Shown in pieces: positions 23,358-34,951 of a stretch of 64,000 nucleotides of DNA. The stretch is from the NCBI GenBank assembly GCA_017979445.1, contig CM030718.1, positions 26,035,021-26,099,020 of the forward strand, written 5' to 3'. The number at the start of each line of letters is the position of its first letter. Within the stretch, counting starts at the first letter, position 1. The position numbers and the translations under genes were made by a program. Under the pieces are notes generated by a model. That model searched no databases. It saw only the letters and a program-made list of their open reading frames with translations, and was not told the origin of the DNA. Source of the DNA: Akebia trifoliata. Its lineage: Eukaryota; Streptophyta; Magnoliopsida; Ranunculales; Lardizabalaceae.

Positions 23358-24743
23358 GCTTCAAAAGTCTCTCTATGATTAATAACACAAGGAATAGCTA
23401 AGATTGTGAAACATGAGGAATCAAAGCAACTCCATCTTCATCATTTTTGGTTTTCTCTTTATGGTTCTCATCTTACATCCAAGACCAACTACATCTCAAG
23501 AAGTTGGTAATGTGGAAAGCTAGCTTGTAGAATATATATGTATTTGGCTTTGTTTCACATAGTTTTGGTGATGTGGGTTGGGATAAACTAACTTGTGGTT
23601 TGTGATTTTATGTGGTGCATGCAGAGAACCAAAGAGAGTTTGATTACTTGGAGGGGAGTGGTAAGGGACCTGATAAATGGGGAGAGATTCATAAAGAATG
23701 GGCAGCTTGTAAGAATGGAGATATGCAGTCTCCAATTGATTTGTTGAACAAGAGAGTGGAATTGTTGCCAAAATTGGGGAAACTAAAGAGGGATTACAAG
23801 CCTCCAATGCAACACTCAAGAATAGGGGTCATGATCTAATTGTAAGCAAGTCATCTCTAAAGCTCTTCTTCCTCTCTTTCTCTCACATAAGAAAATTGAT
23901 TGAGGAGACTTCCTTCTCTCTCATACCAAAATACCCTTCCCTTAAACATATTTCTTGATCATGGTCTTCTTTGGAAGACTAACAAAAAATGACCTGAATT
24001 ACTGTATTGGGTCTCTTTTTTCCAACAAAAACTCATTTCTTCCACCTTGTTTTTTGGTGAAAAGATTGGTCTTCTCTGGACGATTTAATTAATTATTGCT
24101 TTTCTATTTTATTTTATTTTCTTTATGTTGTTTCATCTTTTAAATCATTGAGATGAAAATAAATAAAATTATTTCATTAGATTTTTTTATGGGTAAATTA
24201 TTTCCTTAGATGATTTTAGCCAATAAATAAAGGGTTGAAAACTGATACGTTTTTAGAAAAGAAATCAAGAAAGTATTAAAAAAAATCAGTTATTTCCAAA
24301 TAAATCAAAGATTTTATACTAAAAGTTAAGAGGTTGAATCGAAGGTGATGCATTTTTGGAGAGGGGAAAAATAAATCAAGGGCTTTTAGCAAAAGTTTAA
24401 GAGAAGGGTATTTTAGTCATTTTGCTAGAACAACTCCAACCACGTTTCTACATTCTCCCCATTTAGGAAAGATTCTCACCTCCAAAGCCCAAACCAATTT
24501 GAATATTTTAGTTTGGTTGACTAAAATATATTTATTTACTTGATATAGTGAGTTGTGGTTGACCACATAGTCACATTAGTTGGTGACCAAACATTTTCTA
24601 TGTTGTTTTGGATCCAGCTTCAATGGGTGGTAGGTGGTGCAGGATCAATTCGGATCAACGGTACAGATTACAATCTCCAACAGTGCCATTGGCACTCACC
24701 TTCTGAGCACACCATCAATGGCAAGAGGTGTTTTTCCTCTCTC

Positions 24744-24775
<32 letters not shown>

Positions 24776-25013
24776 TAACTTTAATATGAAACTATTCCAT
24801 AAATAGGTTTTGATGTATAATTCGTTCTATCAGATTTGATTTGGAGCTCCATTTGGTCCACATTAGTTCGAATTTAAGTGTGGCCAACAGGCTTGCCGTG
24901 GTTGGTATCATGTACAAGATCGGAGGACCTGACTCATTTCTGGATCAAGTAATAACTCCTACTTTAACCAATCATTAAAAATGAACCCTTTCTTTCTATA
25001 TCGTACCCATGGG

Positions 25014-25291
25014 CAAAACGTGAAAAAAGCTTATATTTGACAGTCCAAGGCCGTTGAATTTCATAAAATTTGACGGACTAAGGTGTCTAATTTTTCATTG
25101 TCAAAATTTTTTTTCGACGGATTAAAACTGTTAAATTAATAGAGGATAGGAGAAATTTGATGGCTTTAAGACGTCAAATTGGGGATCATCAAAAATTTCA
25201 ACGGCCATAGGCCATCAAAATTCGCTTTTTAAATTTGTAGGCTTTTGGTCAGTCGAATTTTCTTGTCAAAATTTTCAGTTTTCACAAAGTG
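25014..25291 (+). mobile_element. CACTA-like mini-element A (278 bp), intron 4 of alpha-CA 3
   Basis: Starts CAAAACGTGAAAAAAGC and ends TTTTCACAAAGTG; GGG lies on both sides (25011-25013, 25292-25294). The interior carries repeated, alternately oriented copies of a GACGG-TCCAAGG-CCGT motif. Same family as 30193-30426 and 58193-58470. Confidence 0.7.
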
Positions 25292-25311
25292 GGGCAGTCT
25301 TTGTCAAGTAC

Positions 25312-25538
25312 ATTTTTTTTTCTTATGCATTTCCGCCCTTTGGGTGAAACTAAACCCATAGTCACATGCTCCGTCCCCTTAAAAAGTCCTACATGCAACT
25401 GGTTGAATTGAGGATCAATCGGACCTTGAGGGTGCCCCCAAGGAATTCATTACTTCATGGGGCTTCGAACACTTGACTTATCCTTTCAGAGGGACTTATC
25501 AAGGCTCCTTACCACTAGGCCAACCCCTTGGGGTTATC
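25312..25538 (-). mobile_element. tRNA-derived SINE, intron 4 of alpha-CA 3
   Basis: On the minus strand it begins AACCCCAAGGGGTTGGCCTA, with box A-like TGGCCTAGTGG and box B-like GTGTTCGAAGCCCC, and ends in an A-rich tail (T-run at 25313-25320). TTGTCAAGTAC is repeated exactly at 25301-25311 and 25539-25549. Same family as 36686-36911 and about 56505-56727. Confidence 0.85.
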
Positions 25539-25555
25539 TTGTCAAGTACTTGAGT

Positions 25556-25915
25556 ATATCTCATGGGTTTCAAAACTCGGTTTGATGTCTAATCTCATTC
25601 CTGAACGAGACCGAGTTGTTTTGGATGAGTCAACTTGTCTTGGACAATATAAATCATTTAGCTCAGTTTACAATTATTTATTTATATTAAAATAATTATA
25701 GGTTTCTTATGAAATAATGTAGATTAGAAGATGTTTAATCATAAAATCATATTTTATTTAGATAAAAATATTTAAATTAGAAAAAAAATTATTTCAAATA
25801 AAATATATAAAATCCTGGCTGACTTTGACAAGTTTTACTGAATCGGAAAAGATTTTCAAAATATCATCAGAGTCGTCTCATTTGTCTCACGGAATTTTCA
25901 AAATATTGTCCAAGC
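25556..25915. mobile_element. AT-rich MITE-like repeat, intron 4 of alpha-CA 3
   Basis: Begins with GGTTTCAAAACTCGG and runs to AATTTTCAAAATATTG. It is the inverted counterpart of 61745-62095 over most of its length (CAACTTGTCTTGGA, GTTTACAAT). Ends are not sharply defined. Confidence 0.5.
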
Positions 25916-26446
25916 TTATGGATATATAACTGGCTAGATCTCCCTAATCTTTGTCATGGGTGTTTATTGAAATCTCAGTTCAAGGAGCAGATGTGGTCCA
26001 TTGCTGATAGCCATGAAGAGGTAAATGTGGGTGTGGTTAATCCAAGACACATAAAGATGGGTGGTAAGAGGTACTACAGATATATGGGCTCCCTCACTGT
26101 TCCTCCTTGTACTGAAGGTGTCATTTGGACCATCAATAGAAGGGTATAAGTTCCCTTACCTAATCACACTTAAAATTATCTCTTTCTTTTACTTCTTCTA
26201 AATTCTAATAACGTTCTCATCTTAATCTTAATTAATTGATTTCAGGTGAGGACTGTTTCAAGAGATCAAGTGAAGCTAATGAGGACTGCAGTTCACGATG
26301 TAAGTTGCAATCATGCACTAACGCACAGATGATTGAAGATTGTGAACAACTGTTTAAAAAAAAATCTAACCAGTGATATTAGACCATAAATTGGGCCAAG
26401 TTGGTCTGACCACAGTCGGACACTTGTTCAATTTGGTTGGACTGAT

Positions 26447-26970
26447 TTTATTGGGTAAAAAATGAGTGGGATTTTATCCAAAATTTGTTTGATCCGAATT
26501 TAGCGGGTTTGGTTCCTTGGAATATATCTAAATAATAAAAAAAATGAGTCGAATATGGGTTGATTTCCCTTGACCAAAGTTGGATCTAGGTCGGATACGA
26601 ATCCATCCCTATATCCTCCAAGATCAAGATTTGAATGATATTTGTTTTGAAAATTATGCCTTTATGTTTTTGCATGATATCTTTCTTCTACTACTTTAAT
26701 ATAACATGAATTCTAATAAAAAGAAAATATAATGGTAAAATAGAATAGTATAGCAATTAGAAAAGAAATATAGCAAAATGTTGAATGGTTTGAAATTATT
26801 TGACTTGACCAACTCAAATCAAATAATTATGTCGGGTTGAATCAGATTTGAATACAGGTTTAATAAAAGTAAAATGGTTCGGATATGATTTTAACTGATT
26901 GGATAAAAAAAATTAGACCTGGATATGGATTTAGTCAGATCCACCCAAACCCTACCCATTTTAATCCATG
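26447..26970. mobile_element. hAT-like MITE, intron 6 of alpha-CA 3
   Basis: Absent from intron 6 of copies 1 and 2, which run straight from TTGGGCCAAGTTGG to CAAAATATGTGT. Left part GGGTAAAAAATGAGTGGG faces CCCATTTTAATCC at the right. Related to 49640-50115 (GGATTTTATCC, GGGTTGAT-TCCCTTG). Boundaries are approximate. Confidence 0.55.
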
Positions 26971-27396
26971 TCAAAATATGTATACATTTTTATATAATTT
27001 ATTTTTATAAAATTCACAAAAACCCATGATTCTTTAATTAGACTGATTTTATTATAAAATTCAGTTGGGGCCAGCCATTATGTAGGTCTAATCTCCTATA
27101 AAACTACAAAGGCAATAAAAATAGATGCAAAAAGAGCAGTTCCCTAGTTCTAAGAAAGAAGTTACATTCTATAATTTCGCCCAATACGTTCTAAAAAATT
27201 TCTTTACAAAAATGTCATTGCACATTAACATCAAGCAGAACGTTTAGGGTTGTGAATCCTCCATGCATTAGAGTTTCTTTGGCAAGCAATGAGTCTAAAA
27301 TTGATGATTTCTTTCTTGCAGTATGCAGAGAAGAATGCCAGACCATTGCAACCACTCAATGATCGCAAGATTCACCTCTACGGCAACTCGGTTTAA

Positions 27397-27844
27397 CCTT
27401 AGTGACCTACAAAATTGAGATTATTTGGTGGAATATCAATAAAAATTAATGTTGCATTACTTCAAAGAAGACTGGTTTCACTTCTTGGATTTCGAGTTGA
27501 TTACACAGAGTTCTTCTAGGGGGTAAACCACATTCAATTTCAGAGCTTTCTTTATTTGAGCTCTGTAGTATTGACAGTTCATTTCCATAGTATTGAGTGA
27601 TAGTTTTATGCATATATATGTATCAAATTTTTTATTTATTTATATTTATAATTAAATGTTTTATTATGATAAATATCATAATGACCTGAGAAGAAAATCA
27701 AAAGGACCGGTCTATGGTGACAAGGATCACGTGTATCATCCACACATGAGACGCACACGTGCACACTCACGAGGATACACAAACTGAACTTGAGTAGGAT
27801 TATTTGAGAATGAACGAATTCATTCCTCTTGTTAATCCCTTTTT
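27397..27844 (+). other. 3' flank of alpha-CA 3, conserved with copies 1 and 2
   Basis: Contains the shared 3' words (GGTAAACCACATTCAATTTC, CACACTCACGAGGATACAC) and a possible AATAAA at 27438-27443. The match stops at the Copia LTR starting at 27845. Confidence 0.5.
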
Positions 27845-28269
27845 TGTTGGAAATCAGGAAAAATACATTGATCAGACTTTTCCTCACAGATCTCACAGGA
27901 TATATTCAGGATCGACCAATCACATGAGCCTGCGTATATTAATGTCATACCCAATTTATAAAACTACCCTCATTAGGTTTGATGTGTTACATATTGGAAA
28001 GAACCCCTGAAATCTGTGAAGAAAAAAGTCTATGAGCAAAAATTCACAGAATCAAGAAGAAACATGGAATTGTCAATCATGAAAAAAAATGTAGCTAAGT
28101 CCTTAATTTCCACAACATCTGTGGCCAAATCAATTATCCGCAATCTCACACTAATAAACGATTAACTATTCAACGATTTTAGAAAACTTTTAGCGGTTAT
28201 AGGAAAACATTATAAAATGTGGGGTTCTCATAGTCTTAATTTGGTACCTCACAAACTATAGGTCCAACA
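27845..28269 (-). mobile_element. Copia 3' LTR, minus strand
   Basis: Read on the minus strand it runs from TGTTGGACCTATAG to GATTTCCAACA, with matched TGTTGG/CCAACA tips. It is preceded by a purine tract (GGCCAAGTGAGAGAA), as expected between pol and the 3' LTR. Confidence 0.7.
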
Positions 28270-28597
28270 TTCTCTCACTTGGCCAATTAAGATGATTAGC
28301 CTAATTTTGGATTGAAAAGTTTAATTTAAAATTTTTCTTTTTGGTTTTCACCTTTAAAAACTTTGACATGTGTGAACAATTTGTCAATAACGTTAATTGA
28401 GTTAAAAACATAATAATATTGTACTTTGATTAAGTTAACAATGTAAGTCATGGCAATTATATGTTAATGTCATACTTCCTTTCATGCACTATATCATTGG
28501 TAATTCTCCCCAATATAATCATTAATTGGGAATAATATAATTAGGATGTTGCCTAGCCAAAACATAATGCATGGCTCCTGTAAATTTTGTCGTCAAG

Positions 28598-28652
<55 letters not shown>

Positions 28653-30000
28653 GGAAATGTTCAGCATCAAACATTTTGGCAAAACCTTTTTCAAAACATG
28701 GGTGAGAAGTTTTGAAATGAGTTGGTTTTTGGTGAGGATGATCTCTACGGTGAGGAGATCATCCTCGCCAAAAATTTAGAGATCATCCTCACCAAAAACC
28801 AGCCCATTCCAAAACTTCTAGCCCCATGTTTACAAGTTGAAAAATCGTGGACCATCCATTTTTTGTAAACCATTTTTGATGGGGTTAGAAGTTTTGGAAT
28901 GGGCTGATTTTTGGTGATGATGATCTCTACACCGTAGAGATCATCCTTACCAAAAATCAGCCCATTCCAAAACTTCTCACCCATGTTTTGAAAAATGTTT
29001 TGCCAAAATGTTTGGTGCTAAACATTTCCCATATATATATGCATGAATTTTCATTGAAAACAAGTGAAGCAGAAACAATTTTTACTTTGCGAATGACTAA
29101 TGTCTATTACAATAAATACTAAAATAAATGTGCATTCATTACAATCATGAGTAGATAGAAAGACCCATCCTAATAGCATGTATGTATGAGCATTTGGTGA
29201 TATATTTTTGTCAATGGATTAGTAATCATTAATGCAGCATTAATATTTTCAATTAACACTAGTTGTTTCTAGAATCTTTCTCTAACCACCAAGTATTTCA
29301 CTTCCATGTGTTTCGCACCATTTAAATATTGTTTATCATTCTTAGAAAAGAAAATTGTTGTATTATTATTACAATATATCTTCAATGTCTTGACAATAGA
29401 GTTGACAATACTAAGTCATAAAATAAAATTTCACAACCATAAAGCATGACTTGTGACCGCAAAACATGCCATGAACTCGACTTTCATTGTGAATGAAGTA
29501 ATAATTGATTATTTCATGATGTAGATTTGCTACTATCAGAGCATTTGAGTTGAAATATTCAATCACCTCTAGATGATTTGATGTCCTGTGCATGAGCATA
29601 TGATTTTTTTGTTCCTTGAAGATATCTTATCATGACTTTCTTTTCAACTTTCTAATGACTTATGCTTAGGTTACTCTGATATCTTCTCAACATTCCTACT
29701 GCAAAATTGATATCTATTTTGATACATGTTTAAGTATATATTAGACTATATACTCTGATGTATATGAAATATTTTTCATTTTTTATCCTTTTGAGTCATT
29801 TCTTCGACATTATGATTAAATTTGTTTCTTTTCACAATGGATGCATCATTGACTGAGTAGATAAACATACTAAATCTCTCTAAGACTCAGTCGATAAAAT
29901 ATTTCAGAAACAATCCTAACCATCCTTGAGATCTATCTTTGAAGATTTCTATGCCAATGACATAGTTTGCTTTACCCATGTCCACTCTCTTAAATTTCTT
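28270..30000 (-). pseudogene. Decayed Copia pol remnant (RT end and RNase H), minus strand
   Basis: Minus-strand translation around 29275-29420 reads SIVKTLKIYCNNN, FFSKNDKQYLNGAKHMEVKY and LVVRERF, then a stop, then a MITNPLTK motif: the RNase H domain of Ty1/Copia elements. About 29800-29950 gives pieces of the reverse transcriptase end (VLERFSM, IVKRNKFNHN). Stops and shifts break the frame. The element is also interrupted by the palindromic element at 28653-29030. The 5' LTR was not found. Confidence 0.7.
28653..29030. mobile_element. (TA)n-targeted palindromic element 3 (378 bp), mosaic type
   Basis: Between (TA)n tracts (28600-28652 and 29031-29040). Both tips are of the GGGAAATGTT type, but the subterminal part (CATTTTGGCAAAAC, TTCAAAACATGGG) is that of the GGCC subfamily (51476, 53726, 55252). 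The core hairpin appears twice, in opposite orientation. Confidence 0.8.
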
Positions 30001-30192
30001 GGTGAGATATTCTTTTTTTTATATACGTCAATTAATTGTGTCTTTCTTAAATTTGAAATATGTGATGCTATCATTAAATTTCATGTATTATTGCTTAGAA
30101 GTTTGTTTAAACTTGTAAATAGATTAATTTAATTTGCAAGTTAAGATATGATTATTATCACTTGGCCGAACACAGTGTTCCTTTGATGTACT

Positions 30193-30426
30193 CACAACAT
30201 GAAAAAAATGTCCATATTCAACGGTCCAAGGTTGTTGAATTCCATAAAATTCGACGGACCAAGGCATAGAATTTTTCATTGTAAAATCATTTTCTTTCGA
30301 GATGTCAAAACCGTCAAATTAAAGAATGATGGGAAAAATTCAACGGCTCTTAGCCGTCTAATCTGATGAACATAAAAATTCAATGGTCCTAGACCGTCAA
30401 AATTTGATTTCAATTTTCACATAGTG
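30193..30426 (+). mobile_element. CACTA-like mini-element B (234 bp)
   Basis: Starts CACAACATGAAAAAAATG and ends TTTTCACATAGTG, with ACT on both sides (30190-30192, 30427-30429). The interior is like that of element A at 25014-25291. Confidence 0.75.
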
Positions 30427-30985
30427 ACTCCTTACATGCCATCTGTCCTATCAATCAAGTAGAGTCTCCTACTCAAATGAGTTGACACGTAGAAGGTTTT
30501 GGCATAATTAACCCATGCAATAGTGGACACGTGGAAGTTTAACTATTGGTCCATATCACTGAGTGTAATTATGCACTTGCAAAGCCCTACCATGACGCAT
30601 AGGCTGATGTACCTAGATCAACTTTAAGGCCTCAAAATAAATTGGGTTATGAATTAAAAATAACATAAAATTGTTGCGTCCAAAAATCTGCTTGTCTATG
30701 TTCCTAGTTCACATAGATGGCAATGCCTCAAATTATGGTCTACTCCATACGAGTCTTGTGGGGTGGAGGAGGACAACACACATGTTCCAAGTGGTTGGAT
30801 TATATAATAATAGAGCTTTGAATTGCAGCTCGTGTAGGCCTTCTCTCATCAAACAGCGGGCCTCGCTTCGCCTGTGTAATGCACGTTCATCGATGAAATA
30901 TATTAGTTAATAGCTACATGTCTTAATCTCATCTTACTCTTATCCTTACGTGACATATATATTATCATTAACAATATTAGCGAGC
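30427..30985. other. Spacer, nothing recognised
   Basis: No gene. A 79-codon frame at 30671-30910 has no family features. Confidence 0.3.
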
Positions 30986-31159
30986 TGCACCAGTTGCTTA
31001 CTCCCTTAGCACATTCTTTTTTTTTTTTTTCACTTTTTCAATGGGATACGTTCCAAACAGTTGGACTAAATTTAAAAAAAAAAAAAAAACATTTGAACGA
31101 GTGAAAATGACTTTACTGTAAATCATGATACAATTATAATCATTTTGGAGGGGTTTAAT

Positions 31160-31542
31160 TAGGGGCGGAGCTAGTAAGGAGGTGGTGGCGGCAATTGCCT
31201 TCACAAAACTTTGAGACCTCCCTATACTTTCAACTAATTACATCCCCCATTTGTCCTTACTCCCTCACCTCTCTCCCTACATCCCTCCAATTTAAACCCC
31301 CCCCCCCCCCGCCCCCGCCCTCCCCTCTCCTCTCTCCTCTCTCCTTCAATTTTTTTGTTGATGACATTACCTCTTGACCGGCCTTCTCATATACTAATTG
31401 AAAATGACCTAAATATCTTTTTCTTCAACTTCTAACCAAAAACCTTTGAATTTCTCCCTAAAATCATTCATCTTCAAGTTCTTCAACTATACAACTAACC
31501 ATAGTTTGCCCTCACTACAAGAAAATCCGAGCTCTGCTCCTG
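31160..31542. mobile_element. hAT MITE in tandem unit 1
   Basis: Tips TAGGGGCGGAGCTAG and GAGCTCTGCTCCTG; flanks GGTTTAAT and GGTTTGAT (one mismatch). It contains a C-run near 31300-31310 in place of the CT-rich tract of the other copies. Confidence 0.7.
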
Positions 31543-32191
31543 GGTTTGATTTTGTTAATTCCGATAAATTCAAGAAGGTTTCAGAAAAAAAAAATTTAAG
31601 AAATTTTTGGAAAATATACAAATGATGTTTATGGGTTTCTTACCCAAATCTGTCATCTTCGACATCGCTAAAATCCCTATCTTGTTCTTGAGATTTGAAT
31701 GTCGTAAAATATAAAATTTTGAGGGTAAAGGGTAAAAGTTAAAGAGTCACTTCAACTGCATAGCATGACCCATAATCATAACGGAGCTCCATCAATCGAG
31801 GTGGGAGAAGCAGCAAAGGTCATCTCCAAAGAAAAACCCAAATGTTAAGTGAAAGACTCAAGTTCAGGTGAAGATCTTGTCACTTGGGAGCCAGTCCTAG
31901 ATAAGCACATTTGTCTTCATATTTATCTTATCGTTGCCTAGCATACATATTAATAATACTAGCTGCACCAGTTGCTTACTCCCAAAACACTTTTGTTTTC
32001 AATTTTTCAATGGGAGTTTCAAATAGTTGGAATAAAGAGAATATATATATATATATATATATAAAAGAGAAACCCTTTCCTTACTATGATAGGGAGGAAA
32101 AAGGCATTACAATATAAGTTTTATCCACCGTAAAAAAAACCTCGAGATAATATATCATGATACAATTATAATCATTCTGTAGGGGTTTGAT

Positions 32192-32511
32192 CAGGGGCAA
32201 AGCTAGTAAGGAGCTAGTGGCGACAGTTGCCCCCATAGAACTTTGAGACACCCTTATATTTTCAACTAATTACATGCCCCATTTGTCCCCCCTCCTTCCC
32301 CTCCCTCTCCCTCAATTTTTTTGTTGATTACATTGCCTATTAACCAAACATTCTCATATACTAATTGGAAATGACCTAAATATCATTTTCTTCAACTTCT
32401 AATAATAAAAAACCTCTGAATTTCTTCCTTAAAAAATTCATCTTCAAGTTCTTCAACTATATAACGAACCAAGGTTGCCCCCACTACAAGAAAATCCTAG
32501 TGCCGCCCCTG
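32192..32511. mobile_element. hAT MITE in tandem unit 2, perfect 8-bp duplication
   Basis: CAGGGGCAAAGCTAG ... CTAGTGCCGCCCCTG, with GGTTTGAT at 32184-32191 and 32512-32519. 320 bp, non-coding. Confidence 0.85.
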
Positions 32512-33151
32512 GGTTTGATTTTGTTAATTCAGATAAATTCAAGAAAGTTTCAGAAAAAAAATTTAAGAAATTTTTGGAAAATATACAAATGATGTTTATG
32601 GGTTTCTTACCCAAATCTGTCATCTTCGACATCCCTAAAATCCCTATCTTGTCCTTGGGATTTGAATGTTGTAAAAAATAAAATTTTGAGGGTAAAGGGT
32701 AAAGTTAAAGAGTCACTTCGACTGCATAACATGACCCGTGATCATAAACGAAACTCCATCAATCGAGGTGGGAGAAGCAGCAAAGATCTTCTTCAAAGAA
32801 AAACCCAAATATCGAGTGGAAGACTCAAGTTCAGGTGAAGATCTTGCCACTTGGTAGCCAATCCTAGATAAGTACATTTGTCTTTATATTTATCTTATCG
32901 CTGCCTAGCATACATATTTATAATACCAATTGCACCAGTTGCTTACTCCCAAAACACTTTTTTTTTTCCCACTTTTCAATGGGATACGCTTCAAATAGTT
33001 GGAATAAAGAGAAAATATATATAAAAGAGAAACCCTTTCCTTACTATGATAGGGAGGAAAAAGGCATTACAATATAAGTTTTATCCACCGTAAAAAAAAC
33101 CTCGAGATAATATATCATGATACAATTATAATCATTCTGTAGGGGTTTGAT

Positions 33152-33470
33152 CAGGGGCAAAGCTAGTAAGGAGCTAGTGGCGACAGTTGCCCCCATAGAA
33201 CTTTGAGACACCCTTATATTTTCAACTAATTACATGCCCCATTTGTCCCCCCTCCTTCCCCTCCCTCTCCCTCAATTTTTTGTTGATTACATTGCCTATT
33301 AACCAAACATTCTCATATACTAATTGGAAATGACCTAAATATCATTTTCTTCAACTTCTAATAATAAAAAACCTCTGAATTTCTTCCTTAAAAAATTCAT
33401 CTTCAAGTTCTTCAACTATATAACGAACCAAGGTTGCCCCCACTACAAGAAAATCCTAGTGCCGCCCCTG
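33152..33470. mobile_element. hAT MITE in tandem unit 3
   Basis: Same element and flanks as in unit 2, one base shorter in a T-run, copied along with the unit rather than inserted independently. Confidence 0.85.
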
Positions 33471-34060
33471 GGTTTGATTTTGTTAATTCAGATAAATTCA
33501 AGAAAGTTTCAGAAAAAAAATTTAAGAAATTTTTGGAAAATATACAAATGATGTTTATGGGTTTCTTACCCAAATCTGTCATCTTCGACATCCCTAAAAT
33601 CCCTATCTTGTCCTTGGGATTTGAATGTTGTAAAAAATAAAATTTTGAGGGTAAAGGGTAAGTTAAAGAGTCACTTCGACTGCATAACATGACCCGTGAT
33701 CATAAACGAAACTCCATCAATCGAGGTGGGAGAAGCAGCAAAGATCTTCTTCAAAGAAAAACCCAAATATCGAGTGGAAGACTCAAGTTCAGGTGAAGAT
33801 CTTGCCACTTGGTAGCCAATCCTAGATAAGTACATTTGTCTTTATATTTATCTTATCGCTGCCTAGCATACATATTTATAATACCAATTGCACCAGTTGC
33901 TTACTCCCAAAACACTTTTTTTTTTCCCACTTTTCAATGGGATACGCTTCAAATAGTTGGAATAAAGAGAAAATATATATAAAAGAGAAACCCTTTCCTT
34001 ACTATGATAGGGAGGAAAAAGGCATTACTATATAAGTTTTATCCATCGTAAAAAAGACCT

Positions 34061-34551
34061 CGAGATTTTATATGAACCTTGAGGACTTATTTTGCGCATT
34101 GTAAGGTCTTTTTATGGTGGATGAGACTTAGTAAGGCCCTTTTTCCGCACTATCATAGTAAGGCTAGTCGGACTCAAAAAATAAAAAATAAAACATTAGA
34201 GTGATTGAATAGGACTTCACTACCAATCATGATACAACTATGATGAGAAGGAACTTTCTTCCACACTAAGGAAGGTAATTGAAAGAGGTGGTTATTAGCG
34301 TAGTAACTAAGTTGGGATTTGGTAATTATTCAGCAAGGGTTTGATTTTGTTAATTCAAATAAATTCCATAAAAAATAGACAAAATCTTGTGAAAATATAC
34401 AAATGATTTCTTTATTATTATTATACCTAAATCCATCATCATCAACCTCTCTAGAATCCCTATCTTGATCTTGAGATTTGACTGTTGAAGAAATTATAAT
34501 TTTGAGGGTGAACTGTAAGAATTAATTTTACCATATTCCGTTATAAATTGA
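34061..34551. repeat. Diverged fourth copy without the MITE (empty site)
   Basis: AAGGGTTTGATTTTGTTAAT at about 34335 continues like the tandem units (GAAAATATACAAATGAT, CTAAATCCATCATC, CTTGATCTTGAG) but has no MITE before GGTTTGAT. It is an independent empty site for the hAT insertion. Confidence 0.6.
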
Positions 34552-34951
34552 TGAATCATCAACTAATTTTTTGTGTATATTTTTGAAAAATGTAGGAGAG
34601 AATTTTGTTACTATGGTTATTAGAGTAATTTTGAGGTACCATCTCAGTTTTTGTAAAAATTACATGGAAAAGTGTAATAGGAATGTGGGTTGAGATGAAT
34701 GACTGAGATTAAAGACTAAAAATAGAAATCAACACATTCGAAAAAAAAGGTAGGAATAACTCTAATAGGAGATAGACTAAGAAAAAATTGGTTGAGATGA
34801 TTTTAGCATGTTCGACAATGATAGATTATAGTCCAAATTATAACAAAAAAAAAATCTAAAAGAACATGAATGGAAATATTGAAAGTAATAATAATTCACT
34901 TTTAATAACAAATAACTTGACTTTAGACAAAGTAGAATAAAGGAACATAAT

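Larger units (their letters stand above)
23413..27396 (+). pseudogene. Alpha-type carbonic anhydrase, copy 3, one-base frameshift in exon 2
   Basis: Exons by homology: 23413-23506, 23625-23841, 24618-24727, 24834-24948, 25979-26143, 26246-26299, 27322-27396. Exon 2 is 217 bases rather than 218: AAGCCTCCAATG replaces AAGCCCTCCAATG at about 23800. The frame then runs to TAA at 23837-23839, before the splice site, so only about 103 residues and none of the three zinc ligands would be made. Everything else is intact: splice sites, later exons in frame, [21 protein letters not shown] and the stop. It is either a very young pseudogene or a single-base assembly error. The coding sequence is closest to copy 1, including Val after the gate Thr. 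Intron 4 is filled by a mini-element, a SINE and a further MITE. Confidence 0.85.
30986..34060. repeat. Three tandem units of about 0.96-0.98 kb
   Basis: TGCACCAGTTGCTTACTCCC recurs at 30986, 31964, 32931 and 33889, giving periods of 978, 967 and 958 bp. Units 2 and 3 are almost identical (same frames at 32475-32681 and 33434-33640, same unusual GTGCCGCCCCTGGG); unit 1 is more diverged. Each unit carries a hAT MITE. The repeated 68-codon frame is not convincing as a gene: it starts inside the MITE and has no known domain. Confidence 0.85.

Noticed and set aside
32475..33640. Duplicated 68-codon frames at 32475-32681 and 33434-33640 as a tandem gene pair
   Set aside because: They begin inside a hAT MITE and are identical only because the 0.96-kb unit is duplicated; the older unit does not keep the frame.
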